In this document: one piece after another, positions 1 to 11,605 of the stretch
How positions within the stretch are numbered: position 1 is the first letter of the stretch
Layout: the number at the start of each line of letters is the position of its first letter
Assembly (NCBI GenBank): GCA_027919835.1
Contig: JANVFP010000037.1
Coordinates: forward strand, 186,001 to 250,000
Source of the DNA: Lentinula raphanica
Taxonomy: Eukaryota > Basidiomycota > Agaricomycetes > Agaricales > Omphalotaceae
Reading direction: 5' to 3'
DNA length: 64,000 nt
Notes under the pieces: generated by a model
Seen by the model: only the letters and a program-made list of their open reading frames with translations
What the model was told of the DNA's origin: nothing
The model's database searches: none
Translations under genes and position numbers: made by a program

Positions 1-693
1 AAAAAGAGGTCTGAACTTACGACCGCCAGTGACTGGTGCCAACTGTGATTACCAGAATAGAAAGGTCAGTGGGAATGGATGAAAACAAATATTTATCACG
101 AGATTTACCGCAATATGAACACCTTGATCGTGGAACTCTTGACCCATCGCTCTAGCCCTGGCGTACATGAGCTCCCGATCCCAAGTTGCAGCAACCGTTA
201 CTCCAGCTGGGAACTGGGAAGATCCATACACGGCACGAGGCCCAATGGGTCCGTCTTGAAGACACATCTGCGGAATACCTAGTCGGGGAACCGCGCCTGT
301 TTCTCCGACACACAAACCAACCACTCCGGTGGTCATCTATTGTACGCAGTGAGGTCACAAGGTAAGATTTTCATTCGGACTTGACTCACATTGACTAATT
401 CTTCTACCGTCATCTGAGAAGCTGTTGCGTTAGCTTTGGCAAACGCAGCAGCCCATGATCTGCCTCCGTTAGCGAATGCTAGTACGATGTTCAGTTTGAA
501 GGCAGAGTGAGAGTGGCTGTCAGATACACGTACGAGCAGGCCATTTAGTACTGTCTCCGTATTCACTCCCGTCCGTTGTGTTGAGGTCACGTCGAAAGAG
601 GGAGCGTTCAAAGTTGAATCCGAGGCCGTTGAAGTACGCAAAAGCTGGATAAGGCGCGAGAAGAGCAGCGACGATGGCTCCTGCGAGAACCAT
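1..693 (-). CDS. Glycoside hydrolase family 3 beta-glucosidase, N-terminal part (runs off the left edge)
   Basis: Secreted GH3 enzymes cleave terminal beta-glucosyl residues from cello-oligosaccharides in plant-biomass degradation. I read four exons: 693-534, 463-390, 336-109 and 42-21, joined by GT-AG introns of 70, 53 and 66 bp; a fifth intron starts at 20. The start at 693 gives a signal peptide (MVLAGAIVAALLAPYPAFA). After splicing, the protein has the family's MTVEELVN segment running into MTTGVVG, then GAVPRLGIPQMCLQDGPIG, FPAGVTVAATWDR, and the GVHIALAPVTGG stretch that only appears once the third intron is removed. These are the GH3 N-terminal barrel motifs; the catalytic aspartate lies outside the window. 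Exon 4 is a 22-nt micro-exon. The family call is firm; the natural substrate is inferred. Confidence 0.9.
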
Positions 694-738
694 GATTCAA
701 CCCGGGGGAGAACTGTTCATGACAGACTGCTTTGAACC

Positions 739-746
739 TTTTATAT
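739..746 (-). promoter_or_regulatory. TATA box of the GH3 gene
   Basis: The minus strand reads ATATAAAA here, about 46 bp upstream of the predicted start codon. This spacing suits a short 5' leader. Confidence 0.6.
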
Positions 747-1567
747 CATTCACCCAGTCCCCTAACCCGCGAGGTACCTAAGAATTCTTCAACATTCAAG
801 GCACCGATTCCCCAAATTATTCACCCCGCGAAGCGTAACACATCCGAAAACACGGGCGTTCTGTTAGGATGTTGGGTGAATCATGATCCTTCCTTCGTGA
901 ACGTTTGTGTCTGCTTTCGGGAGTTGGGCGAGACGTCGGACTCCGCAAGCAGTCCGCTGTTGGATCACAACAGACAAAATCAATGCATAACAGTCAATAC
1001 CAAGGAACGAGCCGGGCCCCGCAAGTATTGTTTAGCTTGGGGCAGCCAAGTTAGAGGTAAAGACCGGAACTGATGAAGCCATGAAATTTATAGTGCATAA
1101 ATCAGCAGTTGATGTCGGAGATGTTATTTGCGTAAAACACTATCCGGTGATTGATAATCGATAGACATTGAACGCTGAAGCTGAAGCGCTGAAGGATAGA
1201 ATGTTTTTTTAAGAAAAGTTGGCTTCAAAGTGGCTGCTGACGGAAATGAATGGGGGATGAGGGGAAGTGGGGTATCGCAGTCAAAGCCAAGACTCTTCAA
1301 ACTCCGTACTGGGGAAGGGTGAGATGGGGGGGCCCGTCGTATCGCGTTCAAGAGGCTTATTAACGTTGATCGAATTTTCAGAAAGTGGAAGATCGGAAAT
1401 GAGAGAAGTTGGATTACTAAGCAAAACATTCACCGGTAACCTCGAGCCGGAATTCGGCCGAAACTCTGATCCATTGTCGTCGTCGTCGAGCTCGATGACA
1501 AGCACAGGGCCCTGAACCCACAGAATACTATCCTCGCTCGCGAGCATATACGAACATCACAATATTA
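747..1567. other. Divergent intergenic region between the GH3 and MED25 genes
   Basis: Both flanking genes are transcribed away from this 0.8-kb stretch, so it must hold the upstream MED25 promoter and distal GH3 promoter. Short open frames on both strands show no recognisable domain. A short repeat of CTGAAG units is present near 1172-1195. No TATA box is obvious for MED25. Confidence 0.5.
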
Positions 1568-4500
1568 ATGGCTATGCAAGAATCATCTGCTCAAAAGCAT
1601 CCAGATTTTGGTGGCCTTGCCGTCGTTGTAGACTCTTCTGTGGCACTTGCGGGGAACTGGTTCATCATCCTCAAGTATCTTGGCCTCTTTGTTCAGAAAT
1701 TGATACAAACGAATCATGGAACCAGCGTGAGCCGAGTTTCACAACCAACAATGTCGAAATCCACTCATTCAACTATGTAGATACGCATCGCCTGGGTGAC
1801 CTATGGCCCACCAGACAGTGTACCCTCCTCGTTACTCAGCAAACGATATTTCGCAGAAATCATCGAAATCACGTCGTTATTGAAAGTTACGGATGAATTG
1901 CATCAGCTTGGGATAGGGACTACTCACTGTGGAGGGACGAGAGGCATGGCCATGTTAGAAGGTTTGGTTGCTGCTATCGAGGTACGTGTACGAATGGGTC
2001 ATTATTGGATTCGATTGACTGATCCACCACCACCAGTTATTCGATACTCTCAACGAGACTTCTAGAAGATCGTCTTCGCACATCTTGCACATCACTGCCT
2101 CTTTTCCTGATAATGCAAAACATCCTCTCGCAAACATGTCTCCATCGCTCGACAATATCACTTGGGAAACGCTTCCGGATGAACTAAGCAAGGTATTTAT
2201 ATCATGTCCTAGTCTTCCAAACCCGTGTCACGCTCTCATCCAACTATTCAGCGCAACATTCATCTGAACTCCATAATTCTCAACCCCAGGATCAACACGA
2301 AAATCCCAGAACTCCACTCATCTCCGTCTTTGAATACCTCCCCAGCGTCTTGGCTCCCTGTTGATCCTCCTCACGTAGCATATGTTGCTTCGTTGGGATT
2401 GATCCAGAAAGGTCGATCTGTTCCATCTCACCGTTCCTTTCATGTTTCTCAATTTGCATCCAGGTGTCAAACGTCCCGCCGATCAGATGACTGTCGGAGA
2501 GCAGCCTCCAGAAAAGCGACAACAACTTAATGTTCCCTCAGCTTCACCGCCGCGTAACAAACCAAATGTGAATGTCAACATTAATCCACCGATCACAGCG
2601 AACAAGCCTCCCAATTCCGGACCTTCGACTCAACAGTCACAACCACAACCAACCCTGCCACCCAATGCACCTGATCATCCAAACTCAACTCAGCCCTCGC
2701 AGGTTGTCCCTCCCTTGAGTTTCACGAACCTCCCTCCTCTAAATTCCGCGCAAAAAGTTCCCTGGCCAGGCAACGTTGGAAATCTCACCCCTGCTGAACT
2801 TATCAATCGTTGTAGACAGTTCGAAGAACTCCGTCGTCGATTGGACGTGGCGTTAGCCCAGGCCACGACCAATGGGGACACGACGAAGATTGAAAGCACC
2901 AAACAGCAGATCGCGCAATTGGAGCCAACGCTCATGAAACTCAGGCTTCTGACTACGCATTATCTGAACGCTGTGAGAAGAGCTGGAATCGCAGCAGCTC
3001 CTCCAAATGGTCCCGCTCCTCCAAGTGGTCCCTCTGTTCCGCCAGCACAGAATCAATCATTGATGTCAACGGATAGTACTGGCAACTCGAACACGACCAA
3101 TTCAAGCGCGCCCAACGCTAATAATCTCACCATGGGCTCACAACCTCCGACGACACAATTGCTTCCACCGCTTCCGAGTTCCAATATCACCTCATCTCCT
3201 GCCATGAAACCCAACGAGAACATGATGCCTCCTGCCTCCTCGGTCAAAATCGAACCCTCTTCGTCCCCTCTAGCCCCTTCAACATCCAATACTTCTACAA
3301 AGCCATCCCCGAAGCCCTCTGCCGTGAAACCCTCGCCGAAGGTAAAACCCAAAACTTCGCCGATGAAGAACCACTCCACGATCCCTCCATCGTCGTCTAC
3401 TTCAACAAATACCTCCACCTCTGAATCGACCAATGGTCCTGGGTCCGGCCCTGGTCCTAGTCCTTTATCCGTTCCCGTTCCCATTCCTGTACCCAATCCG
3501 ACTCCTGGACTCCCAATGCCATCGAACTTGCCTCCCGATACTGCACTGCAAATGCAAAAGCTCATAGAACAGGGTGGAAGAGGACACCCGAGAGATATGG
3601 CGATGGGTAGCATGGGTCAACAGGCGAGTCCAAATATGACTCCGGCAGGTGTTGGCGTTGGCGCTGGTGTTGGTGTGCCACCACCACAGCAAATGATGCC
3701 GGGCCAAGGGATGCAAGGGATGGTACCGGGCCAAGGCCAACCTGGGCCGCCGTCATTACAAGGAGGTGGGATTGTTGCTGGGAGAGCGGGTGCTATGGTC
3801 GGAGGTCCGGCTGGTATGAACATGCCTAATCCTGCAGCTGGTGTCGGACCTCAAGGTCAGGCGCGAAACGGTGGTATCCCTGCGTGGACAGGAACATTCT
3901 TCTATGCCGGCGAACAAAACGGTACTCGGAAGGAAATTAGGATATCCATCATGGCTATGAGTCTTAATCATCTGGAATGGTAAATATTCTTTTGATTTCG
4001 GATTGACTGTCTTCGTAATGTCATGATGTTTTTTAATTTTCTTCCTTGATGAGTCTGTTGATCCCAGATATACTTACTGTCTTCTCTTTTTTTCTAGTCG
4101 TGCTCACACCTGGCCCAGCGAAATGATCTTGGCTCATTCACGCGATCCAGTCGTCAGCGCGAGCGAGTTCCAGATGTGGGCTAAGAAAACGAGACCGGTC
4201 GTTTGTACAATGAAGCCTCACGCGCGGACTTCTGATATGCAACAGAATAATATCAACGAGCAGCTCTTCAATGGAATACATACGCTGGTCCGGGGCTCAA
4301 AGACTGTAAGTTGTAATTTACATGCTGCTCGTGATCAATTCACGTTCCATACTTCCTATGAATATATCGTTTAACCAGTGTCTGATTTCTACTTTGCCAG
4401 TACATTGTCTCTTCCTGGACCCTTCCGTCTGGCGGGCAGACCAACAACGTCCTCTTTGCAGATGTAACTCCTCATGGATTGATCGGTGCCTTCTTTCCTG

Positions 4501-5393
4501 TGACGGGAATTCCTGAGATGCCCAAACACATAGCAGGCCTGCCCATGGTGCCACAGATCGGCCCATCTGGTGGCATGGGCAGTGCAGGAGGAGGAGGAGG
4601 AGGAGGACCTGGTACCGGTCCAGGACCCATTCCCAACCAACCTAACATCTACGCCATACTCCAATCACTCAACATGCCCCCAGAAATAATCAACAAGATT
4701 CTGCAAATGCCTCCAGAAGGCCGAATGCAGGCCGTCAAGTCAATCGTTACTAAACACGCTGCTTTTCGTAATCAGATGCAAGCACAAGGAGTTGGTGGCG
4801 GTGGTGGCGGTGGTGGCGGACCTGCACAAATGGGTGGAGCGCCGAAGCCGGGAGGGTCGAATGTGAATATCACTGCTGCTGCCGCTGCGATGGCTATGCG
4901 AATGAAGCAGCCTGGCGGAATGGGATTGTCACCCGGGTTACAGAACATTGGGGTACATGGCGGTATGCAGGGAGGGGCTGCTTCCCCTAGCTTGAACATG
5001 CCAGTGGGTGGAATGCAACGACAGGTGTCAGGCCAAGATGGAATTAAGCCCGGTCAGCCATCAGGTGCCAACATGGCTGCGTTACTTAGCGGGATGAGGG
5101 GTAATATGGGTGGAATGGGTGGATTGAATGCTGCGAATTCAGGAAACAACATGCCGAATTTGCAAGGTATGGGAGGGCCCGGTGGAGGGAACCTCTTGCT
5201 ACAGCAACAAATGGCACAGATGCAGCAAATGCAGCAAATGCAACAAACTCGAGCTGCATTGGGAGGTGGAGGAATGAACGGCGCAGGCGGCCCCAGTGCA
5301 GGAAATCAGAAATTAAGCATGGATATGTTTCAGTCATTCCTCAATCGGAACGGGCAAGAAGGCAAGGGTGGCCCTGGTGGGCAGCCAGGATAG
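1568..5393 (+). CDS. MED25: Mediator of RNA polymerase II transcription subunit 25 (vWA-domain protein)
   Basis: This is a predicted subunit of the nuclear Mediator complex that links activators to RNA polymerase II. Seven exons fit one frame: 1568-1726, 1781-1981, 2037-2192, 2252-2411, 2464-3979, 4098-4305 and 4401-5393, about 1130 residues. Residues about 16-225 form the Med25 von Willebrand A domain, with LAVVVDSSVALAG (strand 1), IRIAWVTYGPPDS, a GGTRGMAMLEGLVAAIE helix, and FDTLNETSRRSSSHILHITA. A helical, coiled-coil-like part follows at about 335-400. Next is a Pro/Ser/Gln-rich linker, then a second folded part at about 697-845 (WTGTFFYAGEQNGTRKE to VTPHGLIGAFFPVTG). A Gly/Met/Gln-rich tail closes the protein. 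Intron 4 (2412-2463) has a weak GTCGAT donor but restores the frame into GVKRPAD. The vWA assignment is strong; the symbol is by family similarity. Confidence 0.88.
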
Positions 5394-6007
5394 ATATTGG
5401 ATGATGCGCTTCGTCACGTTTGCTTTTCGTAACTTTTCTTCACTGATGTACTACCACATGAACTCTCACACAATTTTCTTTCCTAACTCTGGCAATTTCG
5501 AGACGCCCGATGCGGTCACGACTTCAGCTACCTGAGGTAGCTGTTCCTTGATTCTCCGTCCCAAGACTAGCTTCCTGAGGATCAACACTGGGACTGTTAA
5601 CGCGTGGTCGTCGCTTTTCAATGGATGTCCAAAAATTGCGCGTTGTCATTGGTTCGTGGAAACAATGATCTTATCTATGCAAACATGGTGCATACAGTTC
5701 CGTTTGAGGCTCGGAGCATGTCTTCAAAGAAGGAGTTTTACGTACCGCGCAAAGAAAAGGTAGGAGATTTATCATCAGCAGTAATACATGGACGATGACT
5801 AAAAATTTCCCGACATCACAAAATCTGCAGTGGCAACTGATTATGACGGGATTATGTAGCAACTGCTGAGCTTTCTGTTTCCCAAAGATATGTTTGCCTT
5901 CTCTTCTGCTGGGTAATATTCAGCTGCACCCACTGACATTTCCCACACGGTCAACATTGGTATTTTCAGGATGACCGGTCAATGGCTCAATTGAGGTTGA
6001 GGTATGG
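5394..6007. other. MED25 3' region and upstream region of the NmrA-like gene
   Basis: There is no coding sequence I can support. A perfect palindrome with 9-nt arms (CAGCTACCT-G-AGGTAGCTG) lies at 5525-5543, about 130 bp after the MED25 stop; it could fold in the 3' UTR. Small open frames at 5548-5862 look spurious. Confidence 0.45.
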
Positions 6008-6015
6008 TATAAATA
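6008..6015 (+). promoter_or_regulatory. TATA box of the NmrA-like gene
   Basis: TATAAATA lies 75 bp upstream of the start chosen at 6083. An in-frame ATG at 6041 falls where transcription should begin, only 33 bp from the box, so 6083 is the better start. Confidence 0.6.
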
Positions 6016-6082
6016 TCGCTGGATCCCGGTCGCGAATATTTTGAAATTCGTTATTATCCCTCAAATTACTGAACAGCCAAAG

Positions 6083-7321
6083 ATGTCTGACAAAAAGCTC
6101 ATTCTTGTCATTGGTGCAACTGGCGTTCAAGGCAGAACAGTGATTTCTGCTCTGCTGGAACCACAAGAGGATGGCTCTCCATCGCCTTGGGCCGTCAGAG
6201 CTCTGACCCGGGACCCAAATACTGAACGAGCTCAGCTCCTCGCGTCTTGGGGAGTCGAATTATTCCAAGGTACAGCAGTGCTGTCGCATTTCTGACTGAT
6301 TGTCGGATGCCGATGCTCATGAATTGTTCACTTCTCTAGGTCGAATAGACGATAATCTCGATAAAATCACTGCAGCGTTTGAAGGTTGTTACGGTGTCTA
6401 CATCAACATCGATTCTTTCACTGTTGGTCAACGGGCGGAGATTTTCGCCGCTACTCGTATGTTTGGACAAGCCAATCATGCAAAAGTAAAGCATTTTGTC
6501 TGGAGTGGGCTCGACTACGCTAGTAAGGTTAGGATTGGTATTTGTCAATCGATTTCTTGGATCTTGGTCATCAAACCTCTCTCCACTTTCAGCTTGGAAA
6601 CTACGATCCAAAATACCGCCTAGCTTTCCACTTCGATTCAAAAGGCATCGTTGGAGAATTTCTTCGAGCGCAAGCATCGAGTCCTAACGGGGATGCCTTG
6701 ACGTGGTCCATCATATCTACCGGTCCTTATCTGGAGAATATATTCGGTGTGAGTTCTTCGCAATCATCATGATTCAGCCAAGAGTCTGATTAACGCACTG
6801 TCTAGCCACTTTTGGGACCGCTACCAAAGCGCGAAAATGGTGTTGTTGTATGGGAACTACCAACCAGAGATGGTCATATCCCTTTGATCAGTCTTAAAGA
6901 CATTGGCTGGTGGGCTCGATACACTTTTGATCACCGTTCAGAAACTTCCGGCCAAGAGCTGAAAATCGCAACCGACATGATGACCGCCGAAGAGATAGTC
7001 AAGACTTTCACGGAAGTGACAGGGATTCCTGCTGTTCACAGACGAGTTCCAATCGATGACTATCTAGCACGTTATCCGGATCGCTTCAGTAAACCTATGG
7101 TTAGTGGAGAGCCGCACGGGTTTACCATTGGAGACACATATCGCGGGGTATACACTCTTATGGGTGACGATATCGTGACTAGGGATATGGAGTGGATCAG
7201 GCGGACTTATCCTACTGGGCACACACTGAAGAGCTTTATCCAAGAACAAGGTTTCGACGGAAACCTCAAACCAAATTTCGCCCTTCTAAACGCTTCTCAT
7301 CTCCATGCACAGACGGTCTGA
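6083..7321 (+). CDS. NmrA-like NAD(P)-binding protein (atypical SDR)
   Basis: NmrA-like proteins have a Rossmann fold, bind NAD(P) and act as redox sensors or regulators, often without enzyme activity. Four exons (6083-6269, 6340-6527, 6593-6748, 6806-7321) encode about 348 residues. The N-terminus reads LILVIGATGVQGRTV, with the GxxGxxG dinucleotide-binding loop at residues 11-17, then RALTRDP. A GCYGVYINIDSF motif, KHFVWSGLDYASK, the YDPKY segment and TWSIISTGPYLENIFG follow in the family's usual order. The second donor (GTTAGG at 6528) is chosen because it alone keeps the YASK-LGNYDPKY frame. No neighbour suggests a pathway. The family call is strong; the ligand and role are unknown. Confidence 0.87.
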
Positions 7322-9304
7322 ACTGATGAGAGAAGATGATTGGCCGTCAGAATGAACATTACATAGTAACATAGAATACCCTGTTCAAGTGTATACATAG
7401 AAAGCAAACAAATGATCACAATCGTAGTCGCGCTTTCATTTTCGAAAGCCACTTTCCAAAGACATGAATCAGACGTTTCGGCGTTCCGCGAAAAGTGGCA
7501 GGGGGTAGTGTTCACTCAGGTTCTGCGTTCGGATGAGAGGTGGATCAGAGTTGATGCCTGAGGGATGAACAATATGGCGAGTCTTCAGGACTATAGGGAA
7601 GTCCTTCTAACTGCACATCAGAAATATCCCATTGGAATGAGACCTCATGTAGCGACAAAGGTCAGCAATTCAATTCCGAGATGTGCTCGGAAGCCTTGAC
7701 TATTGGATAGCTGAGCTCCGGTATCGATTAAGCCTCTGAGCTGACGTTGCCGGGAGAAGGTGCTTTCTATGTTTGTTCTCCCCAGCAATCCGCAAACGAG
7801 ACAAGGTGTCTCTGGTTCGTTATTCCTCTGTACAGGCTAGCCACATGTAGAGGTTTCAATGATTAGAAATTGGCCACCGCCACTCACCTCGTCTTGACTT
7901 TCTAGAAGCCGTAATTCTGAGCTCTTGACTAATTATACAAAGCTACCTTGGTCACCGCATTGGACAGAACGACCATGCGAGATTGGAACAAACTTTATCA
8001 GGAATTGAAAACATATTTTAAGGCTGGTCAAGTAGGAAAATGAAAACTCCGGTGACGCGAAGGAGACCTTTTCGACGTTCGTGCTGTCCGGCTGTATGTA
8101 AAGGGCTGTAGTATCATGTCACGGACAGATTCAAGCTGAAAAAAAATCAGCACAGAACATATAAGCATGTAAGTATGAGAAACAGGCCTTTCCAAAGAGC
8201 CGCGTTTGGCTCTTGAAATGTGAGGCAATGTGAAGGAGTTCCATCCTGCATTGAGTTAGTATCTAAGAAAAACTCCTGTAATCCCTCATAGTAAGCGTAA
8301 CTTGTAAGATACCGGTAACCCATTCTCGGGTTCAAATGACAAAAGATCCACTGCAGTCAACGTTTGTTTAGTTTGAATCCTTGCCAAATCCCGTCACCTA
8401 ATTGGAGGCCGAGTATAACGTTCCAAGGCGGTTGAGGAAGCGGTGGGTGCTGGGAACGGGATTACTGATAGTAGTACGAGCTTGAGTTCATTTGCAACCA
8501 TAAATTAGGTGTTGTCAAATTTTGCAACTAAACGACGATGTCACTGGAGAAACTGTATTCTTGACAGAGTCTCTATGTCATATGAGGATGGTGAGTTATC
8601 GAATGAAAATCTTTGTCAAGAGACGTACACGTCGCACGAGGCTGTTACTAACAGTGTTACCTTCACGTATAGTACTAAGCCAGACTGAGCTCCCCATTGC
8701 CAGGCGTTGGACAGTTAGAGACGTCGACCAGCAGCAGATTCAAGACCACTGACGTTAAATGATATGCTATGTTGCGATCCATTCTTGGTCGATGTGATAA
8801 CATTACCAGCTTCTGCCCTCGTCTACCCTCATCTACCCTCCTCCTCTACCTCTTTCTCTGCTGTCACCGCTTTTGGGTCCAAACGCCACTCTGTAACGAT
8901 TGCCACATTGGTAGCGGCTGACAACATGGACCGAGATTAAGTAGTCCCGAAGCTCACGCATAACATACAAGGCCCGTGCCTCGCCAGCGACGTCCCGTCT
9001 CCAACAAACTCACTGCCAGATTTTTCTACTATGCTATACGACCTACGGCTTACATTCCATCCATTCCCTCGCGAGGGAAAGGCCTTCTTTCTCCGTTGTT
9101 GGTTGCCCGTGGCCAGAACGCTATTCATAACGGTCAATAGCGCCGCTGGACGAATAAATGACGACGCCACAACGGCTAGGGCTTTTCTCGCCGATGATAT
9201 TAGAACGCCAGAGGACGACGCACCCGTATCAGCCCGTATGGCACAGTTATGCACTGGTCTCGTTTTCGCAGATCACTTGAAGCTCTATCACTGATCGGTT
9301 CGAG
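7322..9304. other. Two-kilobase stretch with no supported gene
   Basis: Open frames are short, overlap on both strands and carry no family motif. A TC-rich direct repeat (TCTACCCTC units) lies at about 8822-8850. The right end must hold the promoter of the small secreted protein gene. Confidence 0.4.
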
Positions 9305-9312
9305 TATAAAAG
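9305..9312 (+). promoter_or_regulatory. TATA box of the small secreted protein gene
   Basis: TATAAAAG lies 78 bp before the start codon at 9383. Confidence 0.6.
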
Positions 9313-9382
9313 CTCTTCACCTGAACTCGAGAGACTATCAATCAGTCTACTCACGAGCCATAGCATCCACACCACAAAAAAC

Positions 9383-9953
9383 ATGTTGAATCTTATTCCT
9401 CGTCTCGCTCTTGCACTAGCAAGCTTCTCCGTCGTACTTGGGAATCCTATCATCTGGCTTCCAAAAGATGGAGCCACATTGACCGCCGGTTCGGAGGTCA
9501 CTGTCATGGTCCAGGATGCAGTGAGTCCTCACCTTTTCTGTTAGTCAGCTTCAAAGATCCTAACCTTCTGGCCAGGCATACGCCACACCTATCGTAGAAA
9601 CTAGTATCAGCCTCGGCATGACCCCTTGCTCTGAGACTTCCTGCCCCTCACCGGATTCCTACATGCTATATCTCCTCTACACAGGTGGATTCAACCCTCA
9701 GCGTCCCAGCTCTCCTGTGAATTACGACCCCGGAAGCTATGCGTTTCAGAACTTCACTGTTACTGTTCCAACCCAGGCCAGCGGGAATTACACGTTAGGA
9801 GCGTTTCACTCGTTCTGGAGTGAATCGGTGGGTGCTATCTGTGTTCTGAGACTCGAACGCTGAGCTGATTTATATACAATTCTGTAGGCTTTGCCGGCGT
9901 ACTATCCCTCAACTGATGTGGCTAGTATTACAGTGAATGTTGTGCCTGCGTAG
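9383..9953 (+). CDS. Small secreted protein with a single predicted beta-sandwich-like domain
   Basis: I read three exons (9383-9520, 9576-9827, 9888-9953), all phase 0, giving 151 residues. A signal peptide (MLNLIPRLALALASFSVVLG) precedes mature NPIIWLPKDGATLTAGSEV. The mature protein alternates short beta-type segments (VTVMV, FQNFTVTVP, NYTLGAF, ASITVNVV) and has N-glycosylation sequons at NFT and NYT. It has two closely spaced cysteines (CSETSC). The layout recalls extracellular Ig-like or wall-associated modules, but I do not recognise a named family. Localisation outside the cell is inferred from the signal peptide and the lack of any other membrane segment. Gene structure is well supported; function is unknown. 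Confidence 0.75.
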
Positions 9954-10350
9954 CTTGCTCGAGACCGAGCGACCTGACAACTGGAAGGTTTATAGTAAAT
10001 CGACGTATTATAATGAATACAACTTATCTCCTACTACAGACACATGCCTCGTTGTATACAGAGAGTGAACACAAGTTGGTGGACAACAGATCTGATGATG
10101 CACGAGGTAGGTGGCCTATAACTGTACCATTGCATGCAGTGTGGCATGCGCATTCCACGAGATCACAAAACTGCTGGTTTCTTGATAAGAGCAAGTCATG
10201 CTCTCACCCCCGTTCGCCCTTGAACGTTCTCCTCAGATCCACCGAGATCAAGCTTCGCTCCCTTCTCATCGTGTTGGCTGCGAATTCACAATCGTCGAAA
10301 CAATACTCGTTCTCCCTTTCGTTCTCTTGTTGTTCATCTCTTCGCCTATC
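9954..10350. other. Intergenic spacer with no supported gene
   Basis: Two overlapping open frames upstream of 10351 have no intron logic or family motif; I treat them as promoter and leader sequence of the PARP-like gene. Confidence 0.4.
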
Positions 10351-11605
10351 ATGGCATCCATCGTTCGGAATGTCGTGAATTGGAGTGCACACCATGGTCG
10401 GTCCTCACCTCAGATGCAAAGTGATATGTGTGAAGTAAGTGACATCTCAAAGAAATCCTGAGAATGTAACTGACATGCCGTTAGGTTTGCGGAAAGAGAC
10501 CGAAATTTGTCGAGAAAGGACACAAACATCCATACTGTGGCCGCACTTGTGCTAGCAAGACCTCGCAATCATCCGGGAAATCTTCAAGCCCAACAACGTC
10601 TATCACTGTAAACACGACCACGGTTAAGACTTGCTTGATACCAGGGTGTCCCTACGATGCGAAATTCCAAGGGTATTGCGATCCCGAGCATGCAATGGAG
10701 GCGGTGAAGTCGGGTCAAGCTCAAGGGTGCGACATGTGTCACGACCAGCCAGTTTCAATAAACATCAGAGCCAGCCGAGGATCCTCTGCTCGAAAGCTCT
10801 GTGTGGGTTGTAACAGGGCGTTGACAGGAGGGACACAGCTGAAGGAGCTTGGGAATAGGGACAGTCAATTCCAGGATGGTACGAAGGGTAACCGTGACTG
10901 TGTTCCCCGACGACTAACACGACGTATTGTAGTACGGAAGCGGTTCATTCAAGAATGGAACGTCCAAGGTGAAGCACTACCGACCGTGAACAAGGTGTAC
11001 CAAGTCATAGTTCCCCGAGACCACCTCAGCCGCTATGCTGCACATAAGTGAGTGATATTGCGGGTGTCAAGTATCGGACTAAGTTGATGATGAGCTGCAG
11101 GAAAACCTTGCACAAGGCTCAGGAAATGCGTACCTACCATGCATCTCTTGTGCTCTGTGATTTGGGAACCAGGGGTCCATTCATCTGTGAACGTCAAGGC
11201 TGCGGCATTTGCAGTGTTCTACGATCTTCATTCGAAACATTTGCTTTTGGGGACAAACACCAGCAAGGAAGGTGAGTTCTTAACACGAACCTGAGGGCAC
11301 CTGTCTGAGGCTGTAATGCGATTTTGACTGATACCTCTTGAAAGCTCTGGACCAGGTATTTATACCCAAACAAACCCGAAACTTGCGGATAAAGAGGCTA
11401 CCACAATCACTACATCGCCTTATCGTATCATGATAGCGTGCGACATACTCATGGATGCTAATCAAGAGGTAGACATGATTCCCGTACAAATGAATGGCAC
11501 AGCTCACATCTGTCCTCTATCTAGCACAACCTGGGTGATGAGCCCGTCTTTACCAAGATTTCAGATGCTATCAAGGCCGCCTATGTTATTCTGTATAGTA
11601 TGTAG
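10351..11605 (+). CDS. Cysteine-rich PARP-like protein of the mushroom-expanded family
   Basis: Six exons (10351-10434, 10485-10878, 10933-11047, 11101-11271, 11345-11468, 11525-11605) give about 322 residues. The N-terminal half has three cysteine clusters that could bind zinc: CEVCGKRPKF with YCGRTC, CLIPGCPYDAKFQGYC, and CDMC with LCVGC. The C-terminal half follows the poly(ADP-ribose)-polymerase-like order: VYQVIVPRDHLSRYAAHK, TYHASLVLC (motif histidine), CGICSVLRSSFETFAFG, GPGIYTQTNPKLADK (motif tyrosine), SPYRIMIACDI and a final AYVILYSM. Family members usually read R-Y-G before the GIY; here splicing gives S-S-G. Intron 3 is 54 nt and in frame, so it is easily missed by gene callers. 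The substrate is unknown, and catalytic activity is not shown by the sequence. Confidence 0.78.

Noticed and set aside
732..1073. 113-codon frame upstream of the GH3 gene
   Set aside because: It overlaps the GH3 promoter and has no domain, intron logic or homologous words.
3053..3613. 186-codon minus-strand frame inside MED25
   Set aside because: It mirrors the Pro/Ser/Gly-rich linker of MED25 and has no family motif.
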